Below are positions 1 to 7,395 of a stretch of DNA of 44,848 bases, piece after piece. The stretch is from a virus. The stretch lies in IMG/VR virus record IMGVR_UViG_3300036846_000690, positions 1 through 44,848 of that record. One strand, given 5' to 3'. Numbering within the stretch: the first letter of the stretch is position 1; each line of letters begins with the position of its first letter. The notes below the pieces were generated by a model. That model made no database searches, was not told the DNA's origin, and saw only the letters and a program-made list of their open reading frames with translations. The position numbers and the translations under genes are program-made.

Positions 1-778
1 CAGCGAGGATCTTGTACTCAGCGCGATCCGCCGAGCCGTCCTGATCAGCGGGGTGCCCGATGCCCCAGCTAGCACAGTTCACAGCGAACGCAATGCCGGC
101 AGCCTTCAACGCCTGGGCAATGATGCCAGTATGCTGCCTCAGCATCGCCAGCCAATAGTCTTGGCTCCACCCATCGGGCGTGGTGCTGACGAACGACCGC
201 ATCGCCAGGTCATAATCATCGCCGAAGATGCCCTGGTAACCGTTCTCCTGCGCCCACTTGATAGCGTTCTGGGCCCACGCATTGCTCATGTCCTTGTTAG
301 AGAGGTCCAGTGCCCAGCCGCCATAGCCAGCGTTGTTCACCGGGTTACCCGCACTGTCCTTGAGATACCAGCCATTGTTCTGCACGACCTGACGAGGGAT
401 GCTTGAGTCGTAGCCAGCGCTGGTGCACAGCGAACGGTAGAAGTAATGGAATGTCTGGGGCAGGTCACGCGGAGCGCTGACGGCATTGAGGTCAGTCATC
501 AGCATGTCGAAGTGAGCCAGGTCGGATTGGGACGACGTGCCGTAGCTATTACCAGGCCTGCCGGTGCCGATGCCAGCACCCAGCTTCGTTGAGGGTGGAG
601 GTACGGGCATCATACCGATCTGCTCGAGGTCATGAAACGCCATGCCCCACTCGGTCGTGCTGCCGTCCGGAGGCTTGTACTTGCCAGCGGCGACGTTCTT
701 CTTCCACTGTGGGTAACTAACAGTGGTCTTGTGGAGATGCTCGACCGCGCTATCCCTGAGGTCAGTATCCTCGGACAT
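1..778 (-). CDS. GHL15-like glycoside hydrolase, C-terminus beyond window
   Basis: An open frame of 259 codons starts at ATG 778, preceded on the minus strand by a GGAAGGGG ribosome-binding stretch, and runs off the left edge without a stop. The protein resembles the hypothetical glycosyl hydrolase 15 (GHL15) TIM-barrel family: GWYLKD near residue 136, WALDLSN near 155 and an acidic strand end GIFGDDYD at 183-190, where the catalytic acids of TIM-barrel glycosidases usually sit. No signal peptide is visible. It would act on a polysaccharide, perhaps host envelope or capsule, but the substrate is not deducible. It is the last visible gene of the leftmost minus-strand unit. Family call is from remembered motifs only. 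Confidence 0.7.
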   Translation of the reverse strand, partial: MSEDTDLRDSAVEHLHKTTVSYPQWKKNVAAGKYKPPDGSTTEWGMAFHDLEQIGMMPVPPPSTKLGAGIGTGRPGNSYGTSSQSDLAHFDMLMTDLNAVSAPRDLPQTFHYFYRSLCTSAGYDSSIPRQVVQNNGWYLKDSAGNPVNNAGYGGWALDLSNKDMSNAWAQNAIKWAQENGYQGIFGDDYDLAMRSFVSTTPDGWSQDYWLAMLRQHTGIIAQALKAAGIAFAVNCASWGIGHPADQDGSADRAEYKILA

Positions 779-798
779 ACATGATCCCCTTCCCTGGG

Positions 799-1026
799 TT
801 AGGTTACTACGACCTTAGCGTCCGGGCCAATGCCGGCCTTCTGCTGCTCGATCATCGCCGTCTCGTACGGCTCGAGGATCGTGTTCACCGCGTCGATCAG
901 CTGCGGGAAGTAGGCAGATGAGTTGTTCTGGCGCGCGAGGATGAGTCCGTTACGGAACTGCACAGCCTCCTCGTAGTCGTCGATGAGGATGCTGAACTTC
1001 CTAGCCTTGAGTTCGAGGGTTGTCAT
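799..1026 (-). CDS. Hypothetical protein, 75 aa
   Basis: Not recognised. The ATG at 1026 follows a perfect AGGAGG six bases upstream on the minus strand. The protein is soluble, with a motif YEEAVQFRNGL and a helix-rich middle, and resembles short phage proteins of unknown role. It sits between the GHL15-like gene and a zinc-ribbon gene, in the same direction. Confidence 0.8.
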   Translation of the reverse strand: MTTLELKARKFSILIDDYEEAVQFRNGLILARQNNSSAYFPQLIDAVNTILEPYETAMIEQQKAGIGPDAKVVVT

Positions 1027-1035
1027 GACTGCCTC

Positions 1036-1215
1036 CTATGGCCTGGTAGGGACACCGTGCTTCTCACACTCCCAGTGGTCATCGAACCACAGCATGGGAT
1101 TGTAACAAGTGGGACACGGCTTGGGTTGACTAACATGCTTGCCCGTGCGGCTAATATACTTAGTGCCGACAACAGTCGCCGGCTTGCCGCTACCCCTAAT
1201 GCTAGTAGTACTCAT
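1036..1215 (-). CDS. Small zinc-ribbon protein, 59 aa
   Basis: Not recognised by family. ATG at 1215 has an AAGGAGA ribosome-binding site whose bases overlap the end of the next gene upstream. The C-terminal half holds CPTC followed by WECEKH about 14 residues later, a plausible zinc knuckle or half zinc ribbon. Together with the next gene it makes a pair of adjacent tiny Cys-pair proteins. Role unknown; nucleic-acid or protein binding is a guess. Confidence 0.75.
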   Translation of the reverse strand: MSTTSIRGSGKPATVVGTKYISRTGKHVSQPKPCPTCYNPMLWFDDHWECEKHGVPTRP

Positions 1216-1216
1216 G

Positions 1217-1420
1217 CTACTTCTCCTTAGTCAATGGTACATCGAACCCACAGCTATCGCACGCAAGAAAGTACTCGTCCACCTGGACGATCACCCCCTC
1301 ACCACACTGTGGGCACTTTCCCCCTACTTCTACCTCCGTCTGCGTCTTCTTCTTGGGCTTACCCTGCGGACGCCTCGCTTGATATGACGGACCTCCCATG
1401 GCTGATTGCTTCTCCTCCAA
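1217..1420 (-). CDS. Zinc-ribbon protein, about 67 aa
   Basis: The C-terminal half shows a zinc-ribbon pattern, CPQC (residues 36-39) then CDSC (54-57), after a basic N-terminus (KPKKK). The start is uncertain: ATG 1420 has only a weak AGGA upstream, whereas in-frame ATG 1399 has GGAGGAG but with long spacing. With either start it overlaps the 3' end of the 250-residue gene upstream by at least 70 bp in another frame. The cysteine spacing argues that this frame is real. Function unknown. Confidence 0.65.
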   Translation of the reverse strand: MEEKQSAMGGPSYQARRPQGKPKKKTQTEVEVGGKCPQCGEGVIVQVDEYFLACDSCGFDVPLTKEK

Positions 1421-2082
1421 CGTTGGTCCTGGTTCGTCATGTGGCAGTACTTACACTCAAGTATCTGCAACAGACGCTCCTTCCACACGTACTTCTGCTT
1501 CTCCTCAGACCACTCCTTACGCTCAGCGTGGAACGTTCGCCCATCACTCCTACGCCGAAAGCGCCGAGCAGTCATACAGTACGGACACCACTTCCACGGG
1601 CGCGGCAGTTTACCGACCAGCTCAGTAGGTATATCGTAACCCACCTGCCGACTGATCAGCGCCGCGTGTTTGTCCACGTACTGGGCCTTGGTAGCGATGA
1701 ACGCAATGCCGCCCAGAGCTGTGGCATGACGCTTACGCTTCCTCTTGCCAGAAGGAGACATCCATGTAACGTACCACGGATACTGATTCACCACCTGGGC
1801 GTACATCATGGGCCGCTTGACGCAGAGCCTTACACCTAGCGGCACCTTCCACGAGTGCTTACCCTGTCTATAGTAGCCATCCTCGCCTATACGCCCCTGC
1901 AGTTTCTGATGCCGAGCCTGAAGCTTCGCCTCGACCTTTTGCCCCAGCTTAGGATTGCTGAGTATATCAGCAGCAAGCAGACGACCAGTCACGCCCCCGC
2001 CATAGAGGTCGCTAGCAGATGTGATACGTCTCGTGGTCTCACGGACCTCGGCAACACGAGCTTTCTTTCTACGGTTAGTCAT
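1330..2082 (-). CDS. Hypothetical Cys-pair protein, 250 aa
   Basis: Not recognised. ATG 2082 is preceded by GAGGGG and overlaps the upstream stop by 8 bp. The protein is strongly basic. Two CxxC pairs, WCPYC near residue 167 and ECKYC near 209, flank an Arg-rich region and could bind one zinc ion as in zinc-ribbon nucleic-acid-binding proteins. It ends with a run of seven arginines, a tail that lies within the overlapping reading frame of the downstream zinc-ribbon gene. Confidence 0.7.
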   Translation of the reverse strand: MTNRRKKARVAEVRETTRRITSASDLYGGGVTGRLLAADILSNPKLGQKVEAKLQARHQKLQGRIGEDGYYRQGKHSWKVPLGVRLCVKRPMMYAQVVNQYPWYVTWMSPSGKRKRKRHATALGGIAFIATKAQYVDKHAALISRQVGYDIPTELVGKLPRPWKWCPYCMTARRFRRRSDGRTFHAERKEWSEEKQKYVWKERLLQILECKYCHMTNQDQRWRRSNQPWEVRHIKRGVRRVSPRRRRRRR

Positions 2083-2305
2083 TGTCTATCCCCTCGTCGT
2101 ATGCTTGACCGAACCACTGCGTCTCCTCAGTCATCTCACGCACAGTCACTGTCATTGCTTGGACTTTCTCTCGGAAGTTGTGCATCACCTCTTCCGGGAA
2201 TCTGTCCATCACCGCCGCGATCATGCCCACAGAGACGAGTAGGTCGATGCCCGCAAGGTTCAAGTCATGAACCGCCTCGTGCAGCGCTTGCTCAGGATTC
2301 TCCAC
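2075..2305 (-). CDS. Hypothetical acidic protein, 76 aa
   Basis: Not recognised. GTG start at 2305, preceded by AAAGGAG. Predicted all-helical, acidic, with AGIDLLVSVGMIAAV as a hydrophobic helix that is too short to be a convincing membrane span. First clear gene of the leftmost minus-strand unit; its stop overlaps the next start. Confidence 0.75.
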   Translation of the reverse strand: MENPEQALHEAVHDLNLAGIDLLVSVGMIAAVMDRFPEEVMHNFREKVQAMTVTVREMTEETQWFGQAYDEGIDND

Positions 2306-2381
2306 CTGTCTAAGTCTCCTTTGTTAGGATGGACTTCGTGGCTTAGTTGTCAAAGAACAGTCCGCAGGGCATGGATCTGAT

Positions 2382-2504
2382 TCATGAGTGAACCACGGGG
2401 GTCGAAAGGAATAAGCACCCCACTACACCGGCGCAGGATCTCCCTGCACACCACATCTCCCGCCCTGCGGGGTCACGCACAATCGCAGGATAGTAGTCGT
2501 TCAC
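2382..2504 (-). CDS. Possible 40-aa leader ORF
   Basis: A GTG-started frame in the minus-strand leader, with AGGAG only two bases from the start codon. Its three cysteines (MWCAG, SCAG, GCLF) and hydrophobic C-terminal part do not match a family I know. It may simply be untranslated leader. Confidence 0.25.
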   Translation of the reverse strand: MNDYYPAIVRDPAGREMWCAGRSCAGVVGCLFLSTPVVHS

Positions 2505-2531
2505 CTCTCCTGGTTTTTGTACGTCACGATT

Positions 2532-2542
2532 ACATCATATCA
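2532..2542 (-). promoter_or_regulatory. Extended -10 promoter, TGATATGATGT box
   Basis: On the minus strand the sequence reads TATGATATGATGT, containing TG-A-TATGAT, an extended sigma-70 -10 element without a matching -35. It faces the leftmost minus genes. The same 11-mer recurs at 43838-43848, also facing a minus-strand unit. Confidence 0.5.
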
Positions 2543-2612
2543 TATCCACATAATCCCTCACGCCGAAGAGTCTCGGGCTATAAATCCGTGCCGTAGAGTG
2601 GCCCCGCGAAAA

Positions 2613-2621
2613 TGTTATAAT
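2613..2621 (+). promoter_or_regulatory. Extended -10 promoter for primase-helicase
   Basis: TGTTATAAT at 2613-2621 is a perfect extended -10 (TGN-TATAAT). Transcription from about 2628 would leave a short leader carrying AAGGAGG at 2642-2648. This position decides the start of the next gene, because the longer upstream reading frame would begin before the promoter. Confidence 0.65.
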
Positions 2622-2654
2622 GAAATATCCCACGAACTCGTAAGGAGGCAGTTC

Positions 2655-4769
2655 TTGGAAAACCTCGATGACTTTATGAGCGAAGATTTTTTGGATCTTG
2701 TCTGGGGCAGTACTAAGGGTTGGGTAGATCTGCCCGCTAAGGTCGGCAAGTATTGGGTGCCCTGGCATCACAAGTGGACCGGCGAAGCTGGCACAGATAT
2801 CTCAGGCAGAATCGATGCATGTCTGCGCGACCGAGAGTCGCTCTACTTCTCAGTGGGCATCTTCAACCAACGCGGGAGGAACTTTGACGATCTTCAACCG
2901 CCACAGTGGCTATGGGCTGACCTGGACGAAATCGCTCCTCAGTCACTCGCTACATCGGGACTTCTCCCTACACTGGCATGGGAGTCTAGCCCGGGGCGGT
3001 TTCAAAGTCTGTGGCGACTCAACAAGAGAGTATCTATCGACTCATTCGACAAGCTCAATCAGGCACTATCCTATCATGCTGGCGCGGATCACGGAGGATG
3101 GGACCGCACCCAAGTCCTTCGCCTGCCCGGGACTAGGAACTATAAGTATCCCACCTCGCCCGAGGTCAAAATGCTCTGGTATCAGCCCGAGCTTTCGTAC
3201 AGTGCCGCCTATGTCTGGGACGTGGTTCGCGGCAGTCTACCTGTCGGACCTAGTGCCACAGGACATGGCGTATCGAATGCAATACCCCGGGCCATGCCCG
3301 CCCTGGCTAGAAGTCTCCTTCGTGTTCCATCCGACGCTGTGGTCGAAGGTGAGCGATCCTCAAAACTATGGCAGATTGAGTGCCTGCTTGCAGAAGCTGG
3401 ATGGGGTGAAGACGCAATCTATGCTGTGGTTAGCGAGTCCGCCTGGAACAAGTGGTCGGGTGTCGGTACAGGTGAACGTCGACTGAGATACGAGATCCGT
3501 AAGGCTCTGAGCCATGTGTCGAGAATGAAGGTGCTGAAGCGAAAGGAGAAAGATGACAAGGGACGAACGTCGTCGCCGTCTTCTCTTGACGGCTCAGGCG
3601 AGCGAGTGGTCGATAGATCTGGCGATGGAGCTGATGCTGGAGACGGTGATCGATACGGCGATGGCGATGATGACCGCGAACTTGCCTCCGCCGAAGACGT
3701 TCTGGTACTGCCGTGGGTGCGGTACGATTCATTCATGGCTATGGCTATGGAAGAACCCAGATGGCTCATAGAGAACCTCTGGACCGCTGGTAGTCATGGC
3801 ATCCTAGGCGGTGAGCCGAAGACGAACAAGACCACGCTTGCTCTGGGACTGGCAGTGGCTGTTGCGTCTGGGGCAAGTTTCCTCGGCGTGCCTGACTATC
3901 GCGTGCGGACACCAGGACCCGTACTGCTCGTGCAGGAAGAGAACGCTCCATGGATGGTGCAGGATCGGATGCGCAAGCTGGCCTGGCTCTCGGGACTGAT
4001 ACCTGACGGTGAAGTCAAGTTCCACCGCGCCTCGCGTGGTAGCCTGGGTCGAGAGACGATCACGCTCGAGTTCCCGAGCGACATACCGCTACGGTTGCTG
4101 AACAATCATGGTCTGGATCTGACGTACGAGGATCATCGCGAAGCGCTCTGGCGTGAGTGTGAGATGGTCAAGCCTCGCCTGGTAATCCTCGACCCGTTGT
4201 ATCTCATCTACGCCGGGGTCAACTTCAACGAAGCTCACGCGCTAGCACCTCACCTACAATGGCTACTGGCGCTGAGGAATGAGTTCGACTGTGCGGTGAT
4301 CGTTGTTCACCACTATAAGAAGCAGCGGCAAGACTCTCCGAGCCGCGGTGGGCAGCGTCTCATGGGTAACGCTACACTCCACGGTTTCCTCGATTCAGCA
4401 CTCTACACGGAACGCATGGAGGACCGAAAGTCGAACGGCAAGAAGGGCATGTACTACACCCGGGTAGAACGAGAGTTTCGCTCAATGGAACCACAGAGTG
4501 CATTGGAAGTGGGCATCAAGCTCGGGCAACCGGGAGACCTTGAGATGAAGGTTGAAATCGGTCGTTGGGATCTTCAAAGAACTATTGAGGATCTTGTGAC
4601 GGAGCGAGAGGGGATGACGGTCAATCAACTTGCCGAGGAGTTGGGCATCACTCGCTTTGTCGCTCTCGGTCGGTGTCGGGATTCGTCAGTACTAGAGGTA
4701 ATCGAAGGGCGTCGAGGCCGTGGCCTCTCTCATCGGGTGGTACCACAGAGTAATGGGCACGTCGAGTGA
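2655..4769 (+). CDS. Primase-helicase fusion (RepB-like prim-pol + RepA-like AAA ATPase)
   Basis: TTG start at 2655 lies six bases after AAGGAGG; 704 residues. N-terminal archaeo-eukaryotic-type primase of the RepB group: WADLDE near residues 88-93 (metal-binding acids), WESSPGRFQ near 109 and DRTQVLRLPGTRN near 150-162. A flexible Asp/Gly/Ser linker (about 304-345) joins a RecA-fold RepA/AAA-25 helicase: Walker A GEPKTNKTT (386-394), Walker B RLVILDPLY (507-515), sensor VVHHYKK (549-555) and RGGQRLMG near 563. A small C-terminal helix-turn-helix (TVNQLAEELGITR) follows. It should prime and unwind DNA at the phage fork, working with the UDG-polymerase encoded at the other end of the window. 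No separate DnaB-like helicase was seen. Confidence 0.88.
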   Translation: MENLDDFMSEDFLDLVWGSTKGWVDLPAKVGKYWVPWHHKWTGEAGTDISGRIDACLRDRESLYFSVGIFNQRGRNFDDLQPPQWLWADLDEIAPQSLATSGLLPTLAWESSPGRFQSLWRLNKRVSIDSFDKLNQALSYHAGADHGGWDRTQVLRLPGTRNYKYPTSPEVKMLWYQPELSYSAAYVWDVVRGSLPVGPSATGHGVSNAIPRAMPALARSLLRVPSDAVVEGERSSKLWQIECLLAEAGWGEDAIYAVVSESAWNKWSGVGTGERRLRYEIRKALSHVSRMKVLKRKEKDDKGRTSSPSSLDGSGERVVDRSGDGADAGDGDRYGDGDDDRELASAEDVLVLPWVRYDSFMAMAMEEPRWLIENLWTAGSHGILGGEPKTNKTTLALGLAVAVASGASFLGVPDYRVRTPGPVLLVQEENAPWMVQDRMRKLAWLSGLIPDGEVKFHRASRGSLGRETITLEFPSDIPLRLLNNHGLDLTYEDHREALWRECEMVKPRLVILDPLYLIYAGVNFNEAHALAPHLQWLLALRNEFDCAVIVVHHYKKQRQDSPSRGGQRLMGNATLHGFLDSALYTERMEDRKSNGKKGMYYTRVEREFRSMEPQSALEVGIKLGQPGDLEMKVEIGRWDLQRTIEDLVTEREGMTVNQLAEELGITRFVALGRCRDSSVLEVIEGRRGRGLSHRVVPQSNGHVE

Positions 4770-4829
4770 CGAAAAAAAACGCTGGTCTAACCCTAGATAT
4801 CCTAATGCTTTCGCACAGCACTACACACT

Positions 4830-4857
4830 ACACCGCACTACGAAGTAGTGCAGGTGT
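4830..4857 (+). terminator. Strong stem-loop after primase gene
   Basis: ACACC-GCACTAC, loop GAA, GTAGTGC-(A)-GGTGT forms a 12-bp stem with one bulged A. No T-tract follows, so it may be an attenuator or mRNA-end stabiliser rather than a classic intrinsic terminator. Confidence 0.5.
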
Positions 4858-4876
4858 GTGTGTGTGTGCGCGCGCG
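4854..4876. repeat. Alternating GT/GC tract
   Basis: A 23-bp uninterrupted purine-pyrimidine alternation, (GT)n followed by (GC)n, lies between the primase gene and the next gene. Such tracts can adopt left-handed Z-DNA under negative supercoiling and are prone to length change. Confidence 0.8.
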
Positions 4877-4905
4877 ACGGAGATGTTTCTCTTAGGGAGT
4901 GAACT

Positions 4906-5100
4906 TTGACGACGCCCTTGAGTGATGCTCAAATCGAGCAACGCCGAAACGCCTCGAAGCACGCTGCTGATGAGAAGGTGTTGCGGGAACGTTGCAAGTA
5001 TGGGCACAAGTTTACCAAACGGAATACGTACTTCTCGCCGAGTGGGAAACGGGAATGTCGTGCGTGCCGAAGACGTCGAGCCAAAAAGAGAGTGAGGTAA
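4906..5100 (+). CDS. Small Cys/His zinc-binding protein, 64 aa
   Basis: TTG start at 4906 after AGGGAG. The protein is very basic and contains CKYGHKFT near residue 30 and CRACRRRR near 52, a CxxxH...CxxC arrangement reminiscent of HNH-related or recombination-endonuclease-VII-like zinc folds that have lost the catalytic part. It may bind DNA or RNA. It lies between the primase gene and a gene of unknown function, in the same direction. Confidence 0.7.
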   Translation: MTTPLSDAQIEQRRNASKHAADEKVLRERCKYGHKFTKRNTYFSPSGKRECRACRRRRAKKRVR

Positions 5101-5104
5101 AGCG

Positions 5105-5605
5105 ATGAGCGAAGAGTTCATCATGCGTCCAACCGAAGACGTGGTAAGGCACTTGGGCCTTGAGAGATCTGCCGAGTTCGAGGCAGGGCGAATGGCAATG
5201 GCACTTGAGTGCATCACTGTGGTCAGAGCGATCGAGGGGAATCCGCTACTGAGGTCAGACGTATCGGCGGCTGTCGTTAGCGTCCTTGAGACGTTGCTCG
5301 TCGATCAGGGGTTGACTAACGCATACGAGGTGTATGACGCCCTGAGTCGCGCACGGCGTCCTACTTTCGTGCCCGTTCCTTCGCTCGTAGGTAACGCTGA
5401 CGCTGACGACGCGCCTTCGCCGGATCAGGCATCTCTATCTGACGGTTCTTCTTCTCCTGACGAAGTTCCTGGGCAAATGCAACTTCCTGTTGATAAGCTT
5501 CGAGCACTTGCTGAGGCACATCGAAGTCAGACGATGGATGACGACGCCACAGATTCGCCATCGGAACTGATCGTCGAAGAACCTGAAGAAACGTCGACCG
5601 AGTGA
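5105..5605 (+). CDS. Hypothetical protein, 166 aa, with disordered acidic tail
   Basis: Not recognised. ATG 5105 follows GAGG within the previous stop. Residues 1-85 look helical and folded (VRHLGLERSAEFEAG, VVSVLETLLVDQG). The rest is Ser/Asp/Glu/Pro-rich and probably disordered. That tail is encoded opposite the 3' end of the convergent minus-strand gene: the two coding regions overlap by 245 bp. The N-terminal part is not overlapped, so at least that part is coding. Confidence 0.65.
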   Translation: MSEEFIMRPTEDVVRHLGLERSAEFEAGRMAMALECITVVRAIEGNPLLRSDVSAAVVSVLETLLVDQGLTNAYEVYDALSRARRPTFVPVPSLVGNADADDAPSPDQASLSDGSSSPDEVPGQMQLPVDKLRALAEAHRSQTMDDDATDSPSELIVEEPEETSTE

Positions 5606-5756
5606 TATAGATCTCCCCGCTATAGGGGTACGAGGTCTTGAGGCGGACGTATCCCGGTGCGAACTCGACGGTGAGGTGCTGAACGCCGTTGTCGAACCTC
5701 ATCTGTGGATAGTGTCCGTGCTTGCGAAAGTACCTATCGAACTTGTGCCTTTTCAC
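5361..5756 (-). CDS. Hypothetical basic protein, 131 aa
   Basis: Not recognised. The GTG start at 5756 has a perfect AGGAGG seven bases upstream, which is why I prefer it to the ATG at 5867. The N-terminal half is beta-rich with many aromatic residues (QHLTVEFAPGYVRLK, SYPYSGEIYITRS). The C-terminal third is a basic helix rich in Arg, Lys and Gln. It converges with and overlaps the 3' end of the plus-strand gene. It is the last gene of the 5.4-8.3 kb minus block. Confidence 0.7.
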   Translation of the reverse strand: MKRHKFDRYFRKHGHYPQMRFDNGVQHLTVEFAPGYVRLKTSYPYSGEIYITRSTFLQVLRRSVPMANLWRRHPSSDFDVPQQVLEAYQQEVAFAQELRQEKKNRQIEMPDPAKARRQRQRYLRAKERARK

Positions 5757-5792
5757 GGGCTTGCCTCCTGCGTACGTTCTTGCGCGTATCGA

Positions 5793-5816
5793 TGCGTGAT
5801 GCGGTGCGTGATACGG
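5793..5816. repeat. 12-bp tandem repeat, possible operator
   Basis: TGCGTGATGCGG is followed directly by TGCGTGATACGG (one mismatch), 37 bp upstream of the GTG of the 131-residue gene. Head-to-tail 12-bp spacing could place two protein half-sites on nearly the same DNA face. Confidence 0.45.
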
Positions 5817-5929
5817 GCGTCTGTAGGCGACCAGATCGCATCGGTACGTGTGTGCGCATACATGCACACATGCTCGGGATGACGAAACCTTGGACGCCAG
5901 TGGTGTATGGGGACATGGGGCGCATAGAA

Positions 5930-5961
5930 ATGGCGGGCACCTGTAAGAGCGTACCCGCCAT
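5930..5961 (-). terminator. Intrinsic-terminator-like hairpin
   Basis: ATGGCGGG and CCCGCCAT form an 8-bp stem with a 16-nt loop just downstream (minus sense) of the polyampholyte gene and are followed by TTTCT. A weak terminator. A second inverted repeat TGTGTGC/GCACACA lies at 5849-5870 in the leader of the next gene. Confidence 0.45.
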
Positions 5962-5992
5962 CGCTACACCTCGGCCGAAATGTAGACGAGTG

Positions 5993-6577
5993 CTACTTCC
6001 GGGTCTTCTTCTTCTTCGGTGCCGGCTCGGCGGCCTCAGCAGCCGGCGACTTCTTCTTCTTCGGCGTGTCGGCCTTCTTCCCGACGCGCTCCTTCAGTTC
6101 CTCGAGCCGCTTGTCGCGGGACTCGAGCAGGGCATCGCGTGCCTCGTCGAGGTCATCGAACTCCATCGAGGTGAGGGCTGCGTCGATGGACTCCCACTCG
6201 TAGCGGTTGTTCTCGTTCTTGGCGATCTTGTCGATCCCCTTCTGACGGAGCAGCACCCGGAGCTCGCGACCGTTGACGGTCTTCTCCTTGGTCGACAGCG
6301 CTGCGGCGAGTTCGTTGACACCGACGGTCGTCTTCGAGGACTTTGACTTCTTGGTCTTGGACTTCTTGGCGACCTTCTTCTTGGGCGCCTCGTCGTCTTC
6401 GTCCTCGTCTTCGTCATCCTCGTCTTCGTCCTCTTCCTCAGTGTCTTCGTCCTCGTCTTCGTCATCCTCATCGGCGAGGTCGTCCAGATCGAGCTCCTCT
6501 TCGTCGTCGAGCTCTTCGACCTCCCCCTCGGTCTCGACTTCCTCGACCTCGACCTTTGCCTTCTTCTTTGCTGCCAT
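5993..6577 (-). CDS. Polyampholytic helix-turn-helix protein, 194 aa
   Basis: ATG 6577 with AGGAGG at good spacing. Lys-rich N-terminus, then about 55 residues of nearly pure Asp/Glu (roughly residues 10-65), a Lys-rich segment, and a folded domain with ELAAALSTKEK and GRELRVLLRQKG followed by YEWESIDAAL. The domain resembles a small phage DNA-binding fold seen again in the lone regulator at 10995-11198. The C-terminus is Lys/Ala/Pro-rich (KKKKSP, PKKKKTRK), like histone H1 tails. I infer a nucleoid- or genome-binding protein, but its target is unknown. The acidic tract is encoded by a long TCG/TCC/TCT repeat in DNA. Confidence 0.7.
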   Translation of the reverse strand: MAAKKKAKVEVEEVETEGEVEELDDEEELDLDDLADEDDEDEDEDTEEEDEDEDDEDEDEDDEAPKKKVAKKSKTKKSKSSKTTVGVNELAAALSTKEKTVNGRELRVLLRQKGIDKIAKNENNRYEWESIDAALTSMEFDDLDEARDALLESRDKRLEELKERVGKKADTPKKKKSPAAEAAEPAPKKKKTRK

Positions 6578-6657
6578 CAGTATTGCCTCCTTAGCATTAC
6601 ATGGACCTCGCTCGTGGGACAAAGCGTGTCAGCAGCGAGGAAACTGACACACATACT

Positions 6658-6834
6658 TTACATGCCTGGGTCGCGTTTGTCAACTGCCAACTCCAGACCC
6701 TCGATGCGCGTGATGAGGATTCTTTGGAGATAACTGATGACGATTTGCGCCGTACGCAGCTTCATCGAGATCTCTCGGAGTCCGCTGGCAACCTCAATCT
6801 GATCTTGGGGTGTAATGATCTCAGCGAACGTCAC
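6658..6834 (-). CDS. Hypothetical protein, 58 aa
   Basis: Not recognised. The GTG start at 6834 overlaps the upstream stop as GTGA, implying translational coupling. The protein is a likely amphipathic helical hairpin (EVASGLREISMKLRTAQI, YLQRILITRIEGLELAV). No motif; possibly a small regulator or inhibitor. Confidence 0.65.
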   Translation of the reverse strand: MTFAEIITPQDQIEVASGLREISMKLRTAQIVISYLQRILITRIEGLELAVDKRDPGM

Positions 6835-7061
6835 TGCGGCTCAATCTCTGAGTCTTGGAACTCACCGTTCATCTTGTTGACAAGGTCCTCGGCTGCGTGT
6901 GACCATCGGATTGCACCCTCGAGATCCTCGAATACTGCATGGACACCGGCGTAGAACTTACCGTCGTGTTCACGGATCTCTTCGTCAATCTCCTCGATCA
7001 TCTCATGCAGCCAGTGACTGTCATCTGGCGGCTCAGCCCAATCGTACGGTGTCTCGGTCAT
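6831..7061 (-). CDS. Hypothetical acidic protein, 76 aa
   Basis: Not recognised. ATG 7061 overlaps the stop of the upstream gene as ATGA. Strongly acidic and aromatic N-terminus (WAEPPDDSHWLHEM) with helical remainder. No cysteines or metal motif. One step in a ladder of overlapping small genes. Confidence 0.75.
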   Translation of the reverse strand: MTETPYDWAEPPDDSHWLHEMIEEIDEEIREHDGKFYAGVHAVFEDLEGAIRWSHAAEDLVNKMNGEFQDSEIEPQ

Positions 7062-7243
7062 GGTGATTGATGCCTCGCTCCCGTTACAATGGCGTAGTTG
7101 TATTCAGTCCACCTCGTGTGTTCGGTGAGACTCGAGTACAAGTTTTCGGCGAGGTCGACGCAGCTCATGTTGCTGTCCTCGTCGTAGTGCGTGAAGTACA
7201 TCGCGAGGAGCTCCAACAAGACCTTGGCAGCACCCTCGCTCAT
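7058..7243 (-). CDS. Hypothetical protein, 61 aa
   Basis: Not recognised. ATG 7243 overlaps the upstream TGA (ATGA). Acidic, helical (AAKVLLELLAMYFTHY). Overlaps by four bases on both sides, so translation is probably coupled through three consecutive genes. Confidence 0.7.
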   Translation of the reverse strand: MSEGAAKVLLELLAMYFTHYDEDSNMSCVDLAENLYSSLTEHTRWTEYNYAIVTGARHQSP

Positions 7244-7395
7244 TCCTTCACCGACTGTGGGTGTGCGCGCTTGAGGGCTTCGTGTAGATCCCGTCTGGGC
7301 GTGTCAGGTGGCATCCACTTAGTCTGCGCTTCGCCGCATGAGCATGTTACCCGTACGCGACCGCGGGCGTATGTGTATGAGACTTTGTGTGCCAT
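7240..7395 (-). CDS. Hypothetical protein, 51 aa
   Basis: Not recognised. ATG 7395 shares a base with the upstream TGA (TGATG). Starts with a basic beta-like segment (HKVSYTYARGRVRVTC) containing TCSCGEA, a CxC motif, and ends in a helix with two histidines. A metal site is possible but not shown. Confidence 0.65.
   Translation of the reverse strand: MAHKVSYTYARGRVRVTCSCGEAQTKWMPPDTPRRDLHEALKRAHPQSVKE

Larger units (their letters stand above)
2306..2654. other. Divergent control region between left minus unit and primase unit
   Basis: This 349-bp stretch separates divergent genes. It holds a minus-facing extended -10 box (2532-2542), a plus-facing extended -10 (2613-2621) and, on the minus strand, a TTGACA hexamer (2348-2353) without a good -10. 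It also contains a doubtful 40-codon minus-strand frame (2382-2504). GC-rich inverted segments around 2440-2475 could fold in a minus-strand leader. Confidence 0.7.

Noticed and set aside
2517-2654. Upstream extension of the primase reading frame to 2517
   Set aside because: An extended -10 promoter and the AAGGAGG site lie inside it; TTG 2655 is the consistent start.
4828-5217. 129-codon minus-strand frame opposite the small zinc-binding gene
   Set aside because: Ser/Thr/Arg-rich shadow without start signal.
5734-5961. 75-codon minus-strand frame upstream of the 131-aa gene
   Set aside because: No ribosome-binding site and it overlaps hairpins and the tandem repeat; composition is not protein-like.
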